Notes under the pieces: model-generated
Database searches by the model: none
What the model saw: the letters and a program-made list of their open reading frames with translations, nothing else
Told to the model about the DNA's origin: nothing
Assembly: GCA_045565015.1 (NCBI GenBank)
Contig: JBJLGD010000002.1
Location: forward strand, 1 to 19,116
Length of the DNA: 19,116 bases
Reading direction: 5' to 3'
From: GCA-2697345 sp045565015
GTDB lineage: Bacteria > Pseudomonadota > Alphaproteobacteria > Rhodobacterales > Rhodobacteraceae
Shown here: positions 8,391 to 16,983 of the stretch, in pieces
Layout: each line of letters starts with the position of its first letter
Position numbering within the stretch: position 1 is the first letter of the stretch
Program-made: the position numbers and the translations under genes

Positions 8391-9284
8391 TTGTGGGAGA
8401 ATGCACCTCTATTAATATGCTTTTCAACGTTTGGGTGGGCGGGAAACTGTATTATTGCTCGATTGTCCGCGGGTGAAATCTCTCCAATGGTCGTAGTATT
8501 TTTACGTTGGTCTATTGTTGTCCCTATTCTTCTGGTCATGCAGAAGGATAAGTTGACATCGGCCTACCCTATAATACAAAACAATTTAAAATGGGTCTTA
8601 GCAATGGGAGGCTTGGGTCTCACCGCATTCAATGCGTTATTTTATATCGCAGCTAATTATACTGTTGCGGTGAATTTAGGGATAATTCAATGCACCATGC
8701 CAGCAATTATTCTAGCATTAGCTGTAATTTTCCTTAATACGAGGGTATCTAAAATTGAGATTTTTGGAATGGTTGTAGCCTTAATCGGTGTTTTAATTGT
8801 GATCAGTGAAGGGAGTTTAAAAGCGCTTATTGCTCTCTCAGCAAATATTGGGGATCTTCTCGCATTACTCGCAGTATTTTTATACGCCTGCTATACGATT
8901 GGCTTGAAAAAAAGCCCTAATATGGAAAGTCTTACACTCTTCACATTTTTTGCTATTGCCGCTTGGCTGGCTTCTCTACCACTTTTAATATTTGAATTAG
9001 TAATGGGAAATACCCTTTGGCCAGAAAATTATGAATGGTTCTTTATTCTTTATATTGCATTGATACCTTCATTTTTATCACAAATTACTTTTATGAGAGG
9101 TGTAGAACTTATTGGACCGGGTAAAGCAGGTCTATATATAAATCTCGTACCAATTTATGCTGCCATCATGGGGGTAATAATCCTTGGGGAACCTTTTAGG
9201 TTGTACCACTTAAGTTCCTTGATTGTTGTTTTTTCTGGAATTTATATTTTTACTATTTTGAATAAAAAAATAAATAGACTGTAG
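8391..9284 (+). CDS. EamA/DMT-superfamily transporter (start codon uncertain)
   Basis: This protein of about 297 aa has ten predicted membrane helices in two repeated five-helix EamA halves. The first half opens with FSTFGWAGNCIIARLSAGE. The second half holds conserved positions such as IPSFLSQITFMRGVELIGPG, and a LGEPFRLYHLSSLIVVFSGI segment lies near the end. DMT carriers export or import amino acids, purines or drug-like metabolites. The track start is TTG at 8391 with little ribosome-site support. The frame is open upstream to a TGA at 8355, and GGGAG at 8361-8365 lies 7 bases before an ATT at 8373, which would add IKFLQK. There is no in-frame ATG in between, so the start is unresolved. 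It converges on the M20 dipeptidase gene with a 9-base gap. Substrate unknown. Confidence 0.9.
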   Translation: MWENAPLLICFSTFGWAGNCIIARLSAGEISPMVVVFLRWSIVVPILLVMQKDKLTSAYPIIQNNLKWVLAMGGLGLTAFNALFYIAANYTVAVNLGIIQCTMPAIILALAVIFLNTRVSKIEIFGMVVALIGVLIVISEGSLKALIALSANIGDLLALLAVFLYACYTIGLKKSPNMESLTLFTFFAIAAWLASLPLLIFELVMGNTLWPENYEWFFILYIALIPSFLSQITFMRGVELIGPGKAGLYINLVPIYAAIMGVIILGEPFRLYHLSSLIVVFSGIYIFTILNKKINRL

Positions 9285-9293
9285 ACTTTTTTA

Positions 9294-10667
9294 CTACACT
9301 GTTCCTAATGTTTCGAGTAATTTACAATACGCTATTTGCCCGCGTTTAAAGTTTTTTAACCTAAAAAATTCATTTGGAGCGTGTAAGTTCTCATCTCCTA
9401 AGGAAAACCCAAACATAGTTCCATGGACACCAAGTTCCTTCAGTAGGATTGTCATTATTGGTATAGAGCCGCCTAAACGAGTTTCGTAAGGCTCTTTTTG
9501 ATAAACTTCTGCAAGTATATCCTTGGCAATTTTACTAGCATTATGGCTCTTTGGCATCAAAAATGGATCACCGTCTCCAGCTAACTTTTGTATTATAGAA
9601 GTGGTTCCCGGAGGTGTATGCCTTTTTATATGGCTTTTAATTAGGTCAAATATTCTCTCTGGAGCTTGATTGGCTACTAGTCTAAATGTTATTTTTACGC
9701 TGGCCTCAGATGGATGTACAGTTTTTGAACCTAGTCCTTGATAGCCGCCCCAAATCCCGTTCACGTCCAAGGTAGGGCGAGCCCACAATCTTTCTCGGGT
9801 ACTGTATCCTTCCTCTCCAAAAAGTTCAGATACTCCGAGTTCAGAAATGTATTCTGCCTCATTATAAGGAACTTTTGCAATCTCAGCTTTATCTTCATTG
9901 GTCAATTCAACGACATCATCATAAAAGTGGTCAATTAAAATTTTCCCATTTTGATCTTTCATTGACGAAATTAACTGACTGATTGCCATTAGAGGATTGG
10001 CAATTGCTCCTCCATGTAATCCTGAATGCTGATCAACTTTAGGGCCTGAAACCTTAATTTCCACTCCAAGTAAACCTTTCAAGCCTAAAACGATATTTGG
10101 TTCGTCCTCTGTCCACTGAAGTCCATCTGCTGAAAAGATCATATCGCATGAAAGCTTTTTCCGATACTTAGCTATAAAATCTGGTAATTGAGGAGATCCA
10201 ATCTCTTCTTGGCCCTCAAACAGAAATTTTACATTCACAGGCATTTTACCGAAAGTTTTAATTATAGCTTCAAAAGAAATAATTGGTATTAACATGCCAC
10301 CCTTATCGTCTGAAGCTCCGCGACCAAACATTTTACCATTTCTTATCTCTGGTTCGAATGGTGGTGTATCCCACAAATCAAATGGTTCTGCTGGCTGAAC
10401 GTCAAAATGACCATAGATTAAAACTGTTGGCTTTGAGGACCCCGCATGTAGCCAATCGCCATAAACGACTGGATGCCCACCAGTCGGCATTATAGTGGTA
10501 TTCTCAACACCAGCCTTCTCTAAACGATCAGAGACCCATATAGCGGCTTTTTCAACATCTTTAGAATAATCGCTGGAGGCTGAAACAGAAGGAATTCGAA
10601 TAAACTCCATCAGTTCTTCTTCAAAACGATTTTGATTCGTATCCAAAAACTCGAGCCACTTAGTCAT
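9294..10667 (-). CDS. M20-family metallodipeptidase
   Basis: A 457-aa dipeptidase of the M20 (PepV/CNDP-like) type. The two-metal site is readable: H87 and D89 (GHFDVQP), bridging D120 (ASDDKGG), general base E154 and metal ligand E155 (GQEEIGS), D181 (SADG), and H429 near the C-terminus (ENLHAPNE). The insertion between about 200 and 330 is the dimerisation lid domain, including the conserved DQHSGLHGG (212-220). It hydrolyses dipeptides or related N-acyl amino acids in the cytoplasm, probably as a nutrient-scavenging step. AGAGGA on its strand lies about 6 bases before the ATG, supporting the start. It is transcribed alone, convergent with the EamA gene and divergent from the methyltransferase. 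It is a different subfamily from the broken M20D gene at 13897. Confidence 0.95.
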   Translation of the reverse strand: MTKWLEFLDTNQNRFEEELMEFIRIPSVSASSDYSKDVEKAAIWVSDRLEKAGVENTTIMPTGGHPVVYGDWLHAGSSKPTVLIYGHFDVQPAEPFDLWDTPPFEPEIRNGKMFGRGASDDKGGMLIPIISFEAIIKTFGKMPVNVKFLFEGQEEIGSPQLPDFIAKYRKKLSCDMIFSADGLQWTEDEPNIVLGLKGLLGVEIKVSGPKVDQHSGLHGGAIANPLMAISQLISSMKDQNGKILIDHFYDDVVELTNEDKAEIAKVPYNEAEYISELGVSELFGEEGYSTRERLWARPTLDVNGIWGGYQGLGSKTVHPSEASVKITFRLVANQAPERIFDLIKSHIKRHTPPGTTSIIQKLAGDGDPFLMPKSHNASKIAKDILAEVYQKEPYETRLGGSIPIMTILLKELGVHGTMFGFSLGDENLHAPNEFFRLKNFKRGQIAYCKLLETLGTV

Positions 10668-10808
10668 ATTAAATCCTCTCGCATAATAAAGAATACAATA
10701 TTTAGGATGCTGTCAATTAATGAATCAAAAGCCGTTGTTATTTTAAACTCATCCATTTATCATCATTAAAGAAATACCGTTTTTTTTAAAAAAAGCTTTG
10801 GAACACCC

Positions 10809-11402
10809 ATGATAGATCATGAAACAATCGATGTTTATAACGCAAAAGTAGAGGAGTACTCCCAAATGGGTGGATTCACTACTAATAAGCATTTAAAAGA
10901 TTTCGTTAAATTACAAAATAATAATAATAAAATCTTAGATTTAGGTTGCGGTCATGGAGCTGCAGCCTCTTATATGATTAAAGCAGGGCTTAAGTGTCAT
11001 GCAGTTGATGCTTCACCAAAAATGGTTGAACTTGCTAATAAAAAATTTAAAATTAACGCTGAAGTGTGTACATTTGATGAGTTGAACCCTGATCTACGTT
11101 TTAATGGTGTTTATGCAAGTTTTAGTCTTTTGCATGTAAATCGGGATAATTTTTTAAAAATTCTTAAAAAAATTAAAAATATGCTACTTACTGGTGGCTA
11201 TCTGGGCTTGGGGATGAAGTTAGGGTGTGGAACAGAGCGTGATACTATTGGTAGATTTTACTCTTATTACAGTGAAGACGAACTAGTTACGTATCTAGAT
11301 AATATTGATGTATCCATTGTAAACCGTTATTCTGGTCAGTCGAAAGGTTTAGCGGGAAATATTCAACCTTGGATTTTTCTTATCGGACAGAAGACATTAT
11401 AA
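10809..11402 (+). CDS. Class I SAM-dependent methyltransferase
   Basis: This 197-aa protein is a single Rossmann-like methyltransferase domain. Motif I is LDLGCGHG (43-50), followed by the acidic end of the second strand (HAVDASPKMVELA, D67). The downstream motifs around FDELN (89-93) and FSLLHV (105-110) fit the small Methyltransf_25/11 group. It would transfer a methyl group from SAM to a small molecule or protein; the acceptor cannot be deduced. A TTGGAAC stretch gives a weak ribosome site about 6 bases before the ATG. It stands alone between the divergent dipeptidase and the convergent DUF4396 gene. Its stop is 23 bases from the next gene's stop, in a region that includes a 7-bp inverted repeat. 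Confidence 0.9.
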   Translation: MIDHETIDVYNAKVEEYSQMGGFTTNKHLKDFVKLQNNNNKILDLGCGHGAAASYMIKAGLKCHAVDASPKMVELANKKFKINAEVCTFDELNPDLRFNGVYASFSLLHVNRDNFLKILKKIKNMLLTGGYLGLGMKLGCGTERDTIGRFYSYYSEDELVTYLDNIDVSIVNRYSGQSKGLAGNIQPWIFLIGQKTL

Positions 11403-11404
11403 AG

Positions 11405-11430
11405 ACTAATAGTTAGATTTTATTATTAGT
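11405..11430. terminator. Short inverted repeat between convergent genes
   Basis: ACTAATA (11405-11411) and TATTAGT (11424-11430) are perfect 7-bp inverted repeats with a 12-base loop, lying across the convergent stops at 11402 and 11426. The stem is entirely A/T apart from one pair. It may be a weak shared terminator or a chance palindrome. Confidence 0.3.
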
Positions 11431-11860
11431 GACAAGCTTTACCGTAAACCTTAAGTCGCCAGTAATTATATGGAAGTGGTGTAATAAATCCGGCTAGAAG
11501 CATAATCGGGACAACCCAGATATTTAGTTTGGCGTCACCGACAAGAATTAAATCAGTAGCATTCATTGAAATTTCCATTGCTAGCATTGAGATAAAAGAC
11601 ATACCAAGAGCGGTTTTGAGTGCAACTGATAAAATCATTTGACGAGATAAAATTATTGTTTCTAGTATAACTGAGGTTATTAATCCATTTATGATGGCTA
11701 AACTCATTATCGTCATTACTGGAACCTGATAATCTGACATTTGGAAAAAAAGAATAGTACCAAAATCGCCGATAGAACATCCTATCAAACACCAAAGCGT
11801 ATTGTAGGATGATATCTTCCAAGTGTTTTTACACTTCCAATCGATTTTTAAATTAGCCAT
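11426..11860 (-). CDS. DUF4396-family membrane protein
   Basis: This 144-aa protein has four likely membrane segments, around residues 19-40, 44-70, 80-105 and 112-130. Several positions match what I recall of DUF4396: an N-terminal CLIGCSIGDFGTI (24-36), MSFISMLAMEISMNATDL (87-104), and a C-terminus of PLPYNYWRLKVYGKACH (128-144) ending in Cys-His. The family is uncharacterised; the paired Cys (C24, C28) and the terminal C143/H144 suggest possible metal or redox involvement, which is inference. It is a single gene, convergent with the methyltransferase and divergent from aroQ, and no strong Shine-Dalgarno precedes the ATG at 11860. The family call rests on motif recall rather than a search. 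Confidence 0.78.
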   Translation of the reverse strand: MANLKIDWKCKNTWKISSYNTLWCLIGCSIGDFGTILFFQMSDYQVPVMTIMSLAIINGLITSVILETIILSRQMILSVALKTALGMSFISMLAMEISMNATDLILVGDAKLNIWVVPIMLLAGFITPLPYNYWRLKVYGKACH

Positions 11861-11944
11861 TTTATATATGGAATACTTTCTGGAAGAAAATTTTTTTAAA
11901 CCGCCAATAATATCGTAACAGTGAATTTAATTAAAAACAATTAT

Positions 11945-11971
11945 TTGTACAAGCTATTACTTAGTGATAAT
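11945..11971 (+). promoter_or_regulatory. Possible sigma70-type promoter before aroQ
   Basis: TTGTAC (11945-11950) and GATAAT (11966-11971, one mismatch to TATAAT) are separated by 15 bases, in the 185-bp gap between the divergent DUF4396 gene and aroQ (start 12046). The spacing is short of the usual 16-18 bases, so this is tentative. Confidence 0.3.
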
Positions 11972-12045
11972 TATTAGAATTATTAGATTTTTGGAAAGCC
12001 AGATAAAAAAGTTAGGTTGTCCTTTGAGGAATAGGAACAGATTAA

Positions 12046-12483
12046 ATGACGAAAAAAATTCAGATAATTAACGGCCCTAATTTGAATTTATTGGGAACAA
12101 GACAGCCAGAAATTTATGGTAAGTCTACACTAAACGATATTGAGAAAAATTGTGATTCTATAGCAGAAAAAAATAATTTAGATCTAAATTTTGTGCAATC
12201 CAACCATGAAGGTGAGTTAGTTGAGATAATTCAGAGAGCAGAAAAAAAATTTGATGGCATTATTATAAATCCTGGAGCTTTTAGTCACACATCAGTGGCA
12301 TTATTAGATGCGTTAAATAATTATAAGGGCCCGGTGTTAGAGGTTCACATTTCTAATATTCATAAGCGTGAGGAGTTTAGACATAAGTCGTTTGTATCTC
12401 TTAGAGCAGATGGGGTGATTTGTGGCTTTGGAGTAGGTGGCTATGAAATTGCATTGAGCCACATAGTAACACTGCTGGAGTGA
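12046..12483 (+). CDS. aroQ: Type II 3-dehydroquinate dehydratase
   Basis: This 145-aa protein is a typical type II dehydroquinase. It opens with INGPNLNLLGTRQPEIYG, holding R19 and the catalytic Y24. N75 and H81 lie in NPGAFSHTS, H101-I-S at 101-103, and R112 in EEFRHKS. The enzyme interconverts 3-dehydroquinate and 3-dehydroshikimate in the cytoplasm as a dodecamer, in the biosynthetic shikimate route or in quinate/shikimate catabolism. It heads a same-strand series with a SAF-domain oxidoreductase, an M20D amidohydrolase, an SDR and a flavoprotein, none of them shikimate biosynthesis genes. A catabolic or accessory role is therefore possible, but a second aroQ elsewhere would be needed to argue it. 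GAGGAATAGGAAC upstream provides purine-rich ribosome binding. Identity is very secure. Confidence 0.97.
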   Translation: MTKKIQIINGPNLNLLGTRQPEIYGKSTLNDIEKNCDSIAEKNNLDLNFVQSNHEGELVEIIQRAEKKFDGIIINPGAFSHTSVALLDALNNYKGPVLEVHISNIHKREEFRHKSFVSLRADGVICGFGVGGYEIALSHIVTLLE

Positions 12484-12522
12484 ACTCATTTATTTGCAGC
12501 AAAATCGTGGAATTATATTTAG

Positions 12523-13857
12523 ATGAGTTTGTTTAACCAGTTAAGAAATTTAGATGAGAATAATGAATCAATACGTATTGGCTTAATTGGGGCAGGCAAA
12601 TTTGGTACGATGTTTGCGTCTCAAGCGATCAGGCTACCAGGAATTCATGTCGCGGGTATTGCTGATATAAATATCAAGTCGTGCAAATCTAATTTAGAAT
12701 TAGCAGGGTGGAAACCTGAGCTTTTCGGTGCAGATTCACTAGAGCAAGCTTTAGTTTCTGGAACCACGTATATTTCAGAGGATCATAATAATATAATTAA
12801 TGAACCGCGGATCGATATCATTATAGAATGTACTGGAAATCCAATAGCGGCTATTGATCACATAATTAGTGCATTTGACTCTGGGAAACACGTAATTAGT
12901 GCAACAGTTGAGGCAGACGCTCTTTGTGGAGTATCTCTCGCTCGAAAAGCTACTGAAGCAGGCGTAATCTATTCGATGGCTTATGGTGATCAACCTGCAA
13001 TGGTTTGTGAGTTGGTTGACTGGGCTAGAGTATGTGGATTTGAAGTTGTTGCTGCTGGTCGAGGGCATAAATGGAATCCTGAATACCGATACTCAACACC
13101 AGATACGATTTGGGATTACTGGGGTTTATCTCCAGAACAAGCAGAACGTGGTCGTCTTAACCCTAAAATGTTTAATTCCTTTCTTGATGGAACTAAACCT
13201 GCGATCGAATCTTCCGCAATATCAAATGCAACTGGTTTACGTGCCCCACCAAATGGATTGAATTATCCCTCAGGAACCATTGATCAGATACCGAGTTTAA
13301 TGAGGCCAACGACTGATGGTGGTATCCTAAACGGTTCAGGGTTTGTTGAGGTTATTAATAGTCTGGATTCAGATGGTGATATGCTGGATTATGATATCCG
13401 AAAAGGAGTTTGGGTAAATTTAAAAGCTGCAAATGACTATCAAAAAAACTGTTTTGAAGAATATAAGGTTCAAACTGATGAGAGTGGTAAATATTTTACA
13501 AGTTATAAGCGTTGGCATTTGATTGGATTGGAGCTTGGCTTGTCGGTAGCTAATGTTGGCATCCGAAAGGAACCTACCGGTGTAGCTACGGATTTTTTAT
13601 CAGATGTGGTAAGTATAGCGAAAAGAGATTTAAAGATTGGTGAAATCCTGGATGGAGAAGGTGGGTATACTGTGTCAGGAGATATACGTCCAAGTATAAT
13701 ATCTGTTCGTCAAAGAGCTCTTCCTTTGGGCCTTACAGCTGGAGCAAAAATGTTAAAAGATGTTAAAGCTAATTCAATTATTAGATACGATGATATTTCT
13801 ATTGAACATCAGTCCAATGCATATAAACTCAGAAAGATTCTTGAAAAAGAGGTTTAG
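12523..13857 (+). CDS. NAD(P)-dependent oxidoreductase with C-terminal SAF domain (homoserine dehydrogenase-like)
   Basis: This 444-aa protein has two parts. The N-terminal half is a Rossmann domain with the dinucleotide-binding GAGKFG (23-28) and an acidic D48 after the second strand. It is followed by ECTGNP (102-107), like the substrate-side loop of homoserine-dehydrogenase and Gfo/Idh-type enzymes. The C-terminal part, from about residue 363 (AKRDLKIGEILDGEGGYTV) to RYDDI near 425, matches SAF domains, the beta-clip fold also found in sialic acid synthase, FlgA and altronate dehydratase. This composite architecture occurs in proteobacterial proteins that are mostly uncharacterised; I would not call it homoserine dehydrogenase. 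It is 39 bases after aroQ and 39 bases before the broken M20D gene, suggesting an operon. A weak TGGA precedes the ATG. Confidence 0.85.
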   Translation: MSLFNQLRNLDENNESIRIGLIGAGKFGTMFASQAIRLPGIHVAGIADINIKSCKSNLELAGWKPELFGADSLEQALVSGTTYISEDHNNIINEPRIDIIIECTGNPIAAIDHIISAFDSGKHVISATVEADALCGVSLARKATEAGVIYSMAYGDQPAMVCELVDWARVCGFEVVAAGRGHKWNPEYRYSTPDTIWDYWGLSPEQAERGRLNPKMFNSFLDGTKPAIESSAISNATGLRAPPNGLNYPSGTIDQIPSLMRPTTDGGILNGSGFVEVINSLDSDGDMLDYDIRKGVWVNLKAANDYQKNCFEEYKVQTDESGKYFTSYKRWHLIGLELGLSVANVGIRKEPTGVATDFLSDVVSIAKRDLKIGEILDGEGGYTVSGDIRPSIISVRQRALPLGLTAGAKMLKDVKANSIIRYDDISIEHQSNAYKLRKILEKEV

Positions 13858-13896
13858 TAATAAAATTTAATTATTATCTTAAGAGGAGAGTGTTAA

Positions 13897-15074
13897 GTGA
13901 CAATAAAAATCTTACCAGTAATTTCTAAAAGTAAAAATGAATTATCAGAGATTTTTGAAGATCTTCATGCAAATCCAGAGATTGGCTTTCAGGAAGAACG
14001 AACATCGAAAATCGTAGCTGAAAAATTGGAAAGTTTTGGTGTGGATGAAGTGCATACTGGAATTGCGAAAACAGGTGTTGTTGGGATCATCCATGGTAAA
14101 GGTAAGGGAAATAGAAGAATAGGGCTTCGTGCAGATATGGATGCTTTGCCAATTGATGAGATTTCAGGTGTGCCGTATTCTTCAAAGAACCCTGGGGCCA
14201 TGCACGCATGTGGTCATGATGGCCACACTACTATGCTTCTCGGGGCAGCTAAACACCTGGCAGAAACTCGTGACTTTGATGGAACGGCGGTCCTAATATT
14301 CCAACCGGCAGAAGAAGGTTTGGGGCGGTGCTAGGGGGATGTTGTCTGAGGGGTTATTCAATCAGTTCCCGTGTGATGAAGTTTTTGGAATGCACAATTC
14401 TCCGAATGGAAAAATAAATTCAGTTGATATTTGTAAGGGTGCTGCTATGGCAGGGGCCTCATTTTTTGATATTACCGTAAAAGGCGTAGGGAGCCACGCC
14501 GCAATGCCTCAGCAATCGAAAGATTCTTTGGTCATAGCCTCAGCTTTAGTGGGGCAAATTACAAAATATTGTTAGTAGAAATGTTCCTCCCCTAGAAACG
14601 TGTGTAATTTCTGTTACTCAGATTCATGCAGGCGCAGCGTATAATGTTGTCCCTGAAACGGCTTATCTAGCAGGAACAATCCGGTATTTCTCTGATGCTG
14701 TTTATGAGATGGTCGAAACTAGAATGAAAGATCTATGTGAGGGATTTGGGAAAGCATACGGAGTAAGTGTTTCGATTGACTTGAGAAATATATTTGATGT
14801 TCTAACAAATGATGATGACTTATCTGACGAATATATGAAAGCTGCAGCAGATATCGTTGGAGTAGAAAATATAGATGATAAAGCTGAGCCAGCAACAGGG
14901 TCAGAAGATTTTGCTGATATGTTAAAAGTGGTGCCTGGAGCGTATTGCCGGGTTGGACATGGCGGCACAGTACCTTTGCATAATCCAAGCTTTGTTTTGG
15001 ATCAGGAGGTTTTGCCGGTAGGGGCTTCTATAATGGCCAGAATTGTAGAACGCAGAATTCCTATGAATGACTAA
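13897..15074 (+). pseudogene. M20D-family amidohydrolase (HipO-like), split by two +1 frameshifts
   Basis: Joined over three frames this encodes a full-length M20D peptidase of about 391 aa. Part one (13897-14325) carries RADMDALPI, the metal-binding MHACGHDGH and FQPAEEG. An extra base near 14326 (GGGG-C-GGTGC) shifts the frame into a stop at 14332-14334. Part two (from about 14327) reads GARGMLSEGLF, then GMHN and the lid motif GSHAAMPQQ. An extra base near 14561 produces the stop at 14573-14575. Part three continues QNIVSRNVPPLE, then NVVPETAYLAGTIR, GSEDFADML and HNPSF, to the stop at 15072-15074. All catalytic residues survive, so decay is recent or the two insertions are assembly errors. 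The start is GTG 13897, 8 bases after AGGAG at 13884-13888. It would hydrolyse N-acyl amino acids such as hippurate. Confidence 0.88.
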
Positions 15075-15115
15075 TTAAGGCGTTATTTTATAAATAAGTT
15101 AATGTGGGAAATGTT

Positions 15116-15856
15116 ATGAGACTTAAAGATAAAGTGGCAATCGTAACTGGTGGTGGTTCGGGATTTGGTGTTGGGATCTGTAAAAAATTTGCAGAGGAGG
15201 GCGCACGGGTAATCGTTTCAGATATTAACTTGAGTTCTGCTGAAAAGGTAGCAAATGATATAAATGGGACAGCTCTTGAAGTAGATGTGTCTGACTCTAT
15301 GAGTATGAAAGGTTTTTCTGAAAAAGTTTTTTCGAAATTTGGAAATTTAGATATCATGGTAAATAATGCTGGTGTTACCCACCTGCCTGCACCGATGGAA
15401 ACAATTAGTGAAGAGGAATTCGATAGAGTCCTAAATATTAATGTACGTTCAATTTATTTGTCAGCTATAAATTTTGTACCACATATGAAATTAAATAAAT
15501 CTGGTGTTATATTAAATATGGCTTCTACCGCAGGAATTTCGCCCCGCCCAAATTTAAATTGGTATAATGCATCTAAGGGTTGGGTAATAACAGCCACTAA
15601 GGCTATGGCAGTAGAGCTGGCTCCTTTTAACGTTCGTGTTAATGCCTTGAATCCAGTTGCGGGTGAAACACCATTGCTGAAGGCATTCATGGGAGAAGAT
15701 ACCCCTGAGATAAGAGAGAAGTTTTTATCAACTATTCCTATAGGAAGATTTTCTACACCAGAGGATCTTGGAAATGCAGCTTGTTATTTGTGCTCTGATG
15801 AAGCCAGTATGATTACAGGGGTTGCCATGGAAGTTGATGGTGGTCGCTGTATCTAA
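15116..15856 (+). CDS. SDR-family oxidoreductase (3-oxoacyl-ACP reductase-like)
   Basis: I place the start at the ATG at 15116, giving 246 aa; a GTG at 15104 would add four residues but breaks the usual MRLKDKVAIVTG opening. Classical SDR motifs are intact: TGGGSGFG (11-18), an acidic D36 after the second strand that favours NAD over NADP, NNAG (83-86), the catalytic S137, and Y150-x-x-x-K154 (YNASK). The C-terminus has the standard LCSDEASMITG segment and ends VDGGRCI. This is a cytoplasmic dehydrogenase or reductase of an alcohol or ketone; the FabG-like shape does not imply fatty acid synthesis. It lies 41 bases after the frameshifted amidohydrolase and before a nitronate-monooxygenase-like gene, consistent with one catabolic operon. 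The substrate is unknown. Confidence 0.94.
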   Translation: MRLKDKVAIVTGGGSGFGVGICKKFAEEGARVIVSDINLSSAEKVANDINGTALEVDVSDSMSMKGFSEKVFSKFGNLDIMVNNAGVTHLPAPMETISEEEFDRVLNINVRSIYLSAINFVPHMKLNKSGVILNMASTAGISPRPNLNWYNASKGWVITATKAMAVELAPFNVRVNALNPVAGETPLLKAFMGEDTPEIREKFLSTIPIGRFSTPEDLGNAACYLCSDEASMITGVAMEVDGGRCI

Positions 15857-16004
15857 CTTAATTATTTATTTCTTATAAGAAAATGGAACTTTGATTGCCT
15901 TGGCACTTGCGGCAGCACGCTATAAAAGGTTTTCTATTAAAACTTGTACTCTGATTTCAATATGATACTGAATAAATTTTGCTTAAATTAGATTGGATCG
16001 AATT

Positions 16005-16979
16005 ATGAAAACGCGGATAACAGAATTGTTCAAAATTGAGTATCCAATTATACAAGGTGGGATGCACTTTGTAGGATTTGCCGAGTTAGCAGCGGCAGTA
16101 TCGAATGCTGGTGGGTTAGGTATCATAACTGCGCTCACTCAAAAGTCACCCCAAGCACTATTAGATGAAATTTTGCGTTGTAAAGATTTAACTGACAAAC
16201 CTATTGGGGTAAATCTAACATTTTTACCAACTGTTTCCTCTCCGGATTACCCTAGTTATATTAAGGCTATAATTGACGGGGGAGTGCAAATTGTAGAAAC
16301 GGCTGGTCGAAATCCGCAAGCACACTTACCAGCTTTAAAAGACGCTGGCATAAAAGTGATTCACAAATGTACATCGGTTAGGCATGCTTTAAAGGCTGAG
16401 TCTATTGGCTGTGATGCCGTTTCTGTTGATGGCTTTGAATGTGCGGGACATCCCGGAGAAGATGATATACCAAATTTTATTTTATTACCTCTGGCGGCTG
16501 AAAAACTAACTGTACCCTTTGTTGCCTCAGGTGGAATGGCAGATGGACGTAGCTTGGTAAGCGCACTTTCATTGGGTGCAGAGGGTATTAATATGGGGAC
16601 TCGTTTTATGGTAACAAAGGAGGCCCCAATACACGCAAATGTAAAACAAGCAATTATTGATGCCTCAGAATTAGATACAAGACTAGTAATGCGGCCGTTG
16701 AGGAATACCGAAAGAGTTCTGGTCAATCCGACAGTAGAAAAAGTTTTGAAGTTAGAGAAAGAGCTTGGAAGTGAAATAACCTTCGATGATATTTCTAACG
16801 AAGTTGTTGGAGTTTATCCCAAAGTGATGCTCGAGGGTGAGGTTGACGCAGGTGCGTGGTCATGCGGCATGGTTGCTGGTTTGATTAATGACAACCCAAG
16901 CTGTGATGAACTCGTTCGAAGCATTATTAATGAAGCCAATCAAATAATCTCTGAAAGATTAAATTCAATGATTAAATGA
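16005..16979 (+). CDS. Nitronate monooxygenase-like FMN protein (NPD family)
   Basis: The preferred ATG at 16005 gives 324 aa; a TTG at 15993 would add MDRI. The protein is a TIM barrel of the 2-nitropropane-dioxygenase/nitronate-monooxygenase group. QGGM (17-20) opens the flavin site, the catalytic-type His is H149 in GFECAGHPGEDD, the phosphate-binding loop is SGGMADGR (175-182), and GAEGINMGTRFM (191-202) binds FMN. Family members oxidise nitronates with O2, or act as FMN oxidoreductases such as FabK-type enoyl reductases and quinone reductases. AGHPG fits the nitronate monooxygenase side, but these cannot be separated with certainty by reading. It ends a same-strand run beginning at aroQ, with a 148-bp gap after the SDR that contains no obvious promoter. 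Confidence 0.9.
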   Translation: MKTRITELFKIEYPIIQGGMHFVGFAELAAAVSNAGGLGIITALTQKSPQALLDEILRCKDLTDKPIGVNLTFLPTVSSPDYPSYIKAIIDGGVQIVETAGRNPQAHLPALKDAGIKVIHKCTSVRHALKAESIGCDAVSVDGFECAGHPGEDDIPNFILLPLAAEKLTVPFVASGGMADGRSLVSALSLGAEGINMGTRFMVTKEAPIHANVKQAIIDASELDTRLVMRPLRNTERVLVNPTVEKVLKLEKELGSEITFDDISNEVVGVYPKVMLEGEVDAGAWSCGMVAGLINDNPSCDELVRSIINEANQIISERLNSMIK

Positions 16980-16983
16980 TAAT

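Noticed and set aside
9280..9298. TGTAG/CTACA inverted repeat spanning the convergent EamA and dipeptidase stops as a terminator
   Set aside because: Only 5 bp of stem; too short to stand out.
12523..13857. Calling the SAF-domain oxidoreductase a homoserine dehydrogenase
   Set aside because: The C-terminal SAF domain and overall layout differ from true homoserine dehydrogenases; the similarity is confined to the Rossmann half.
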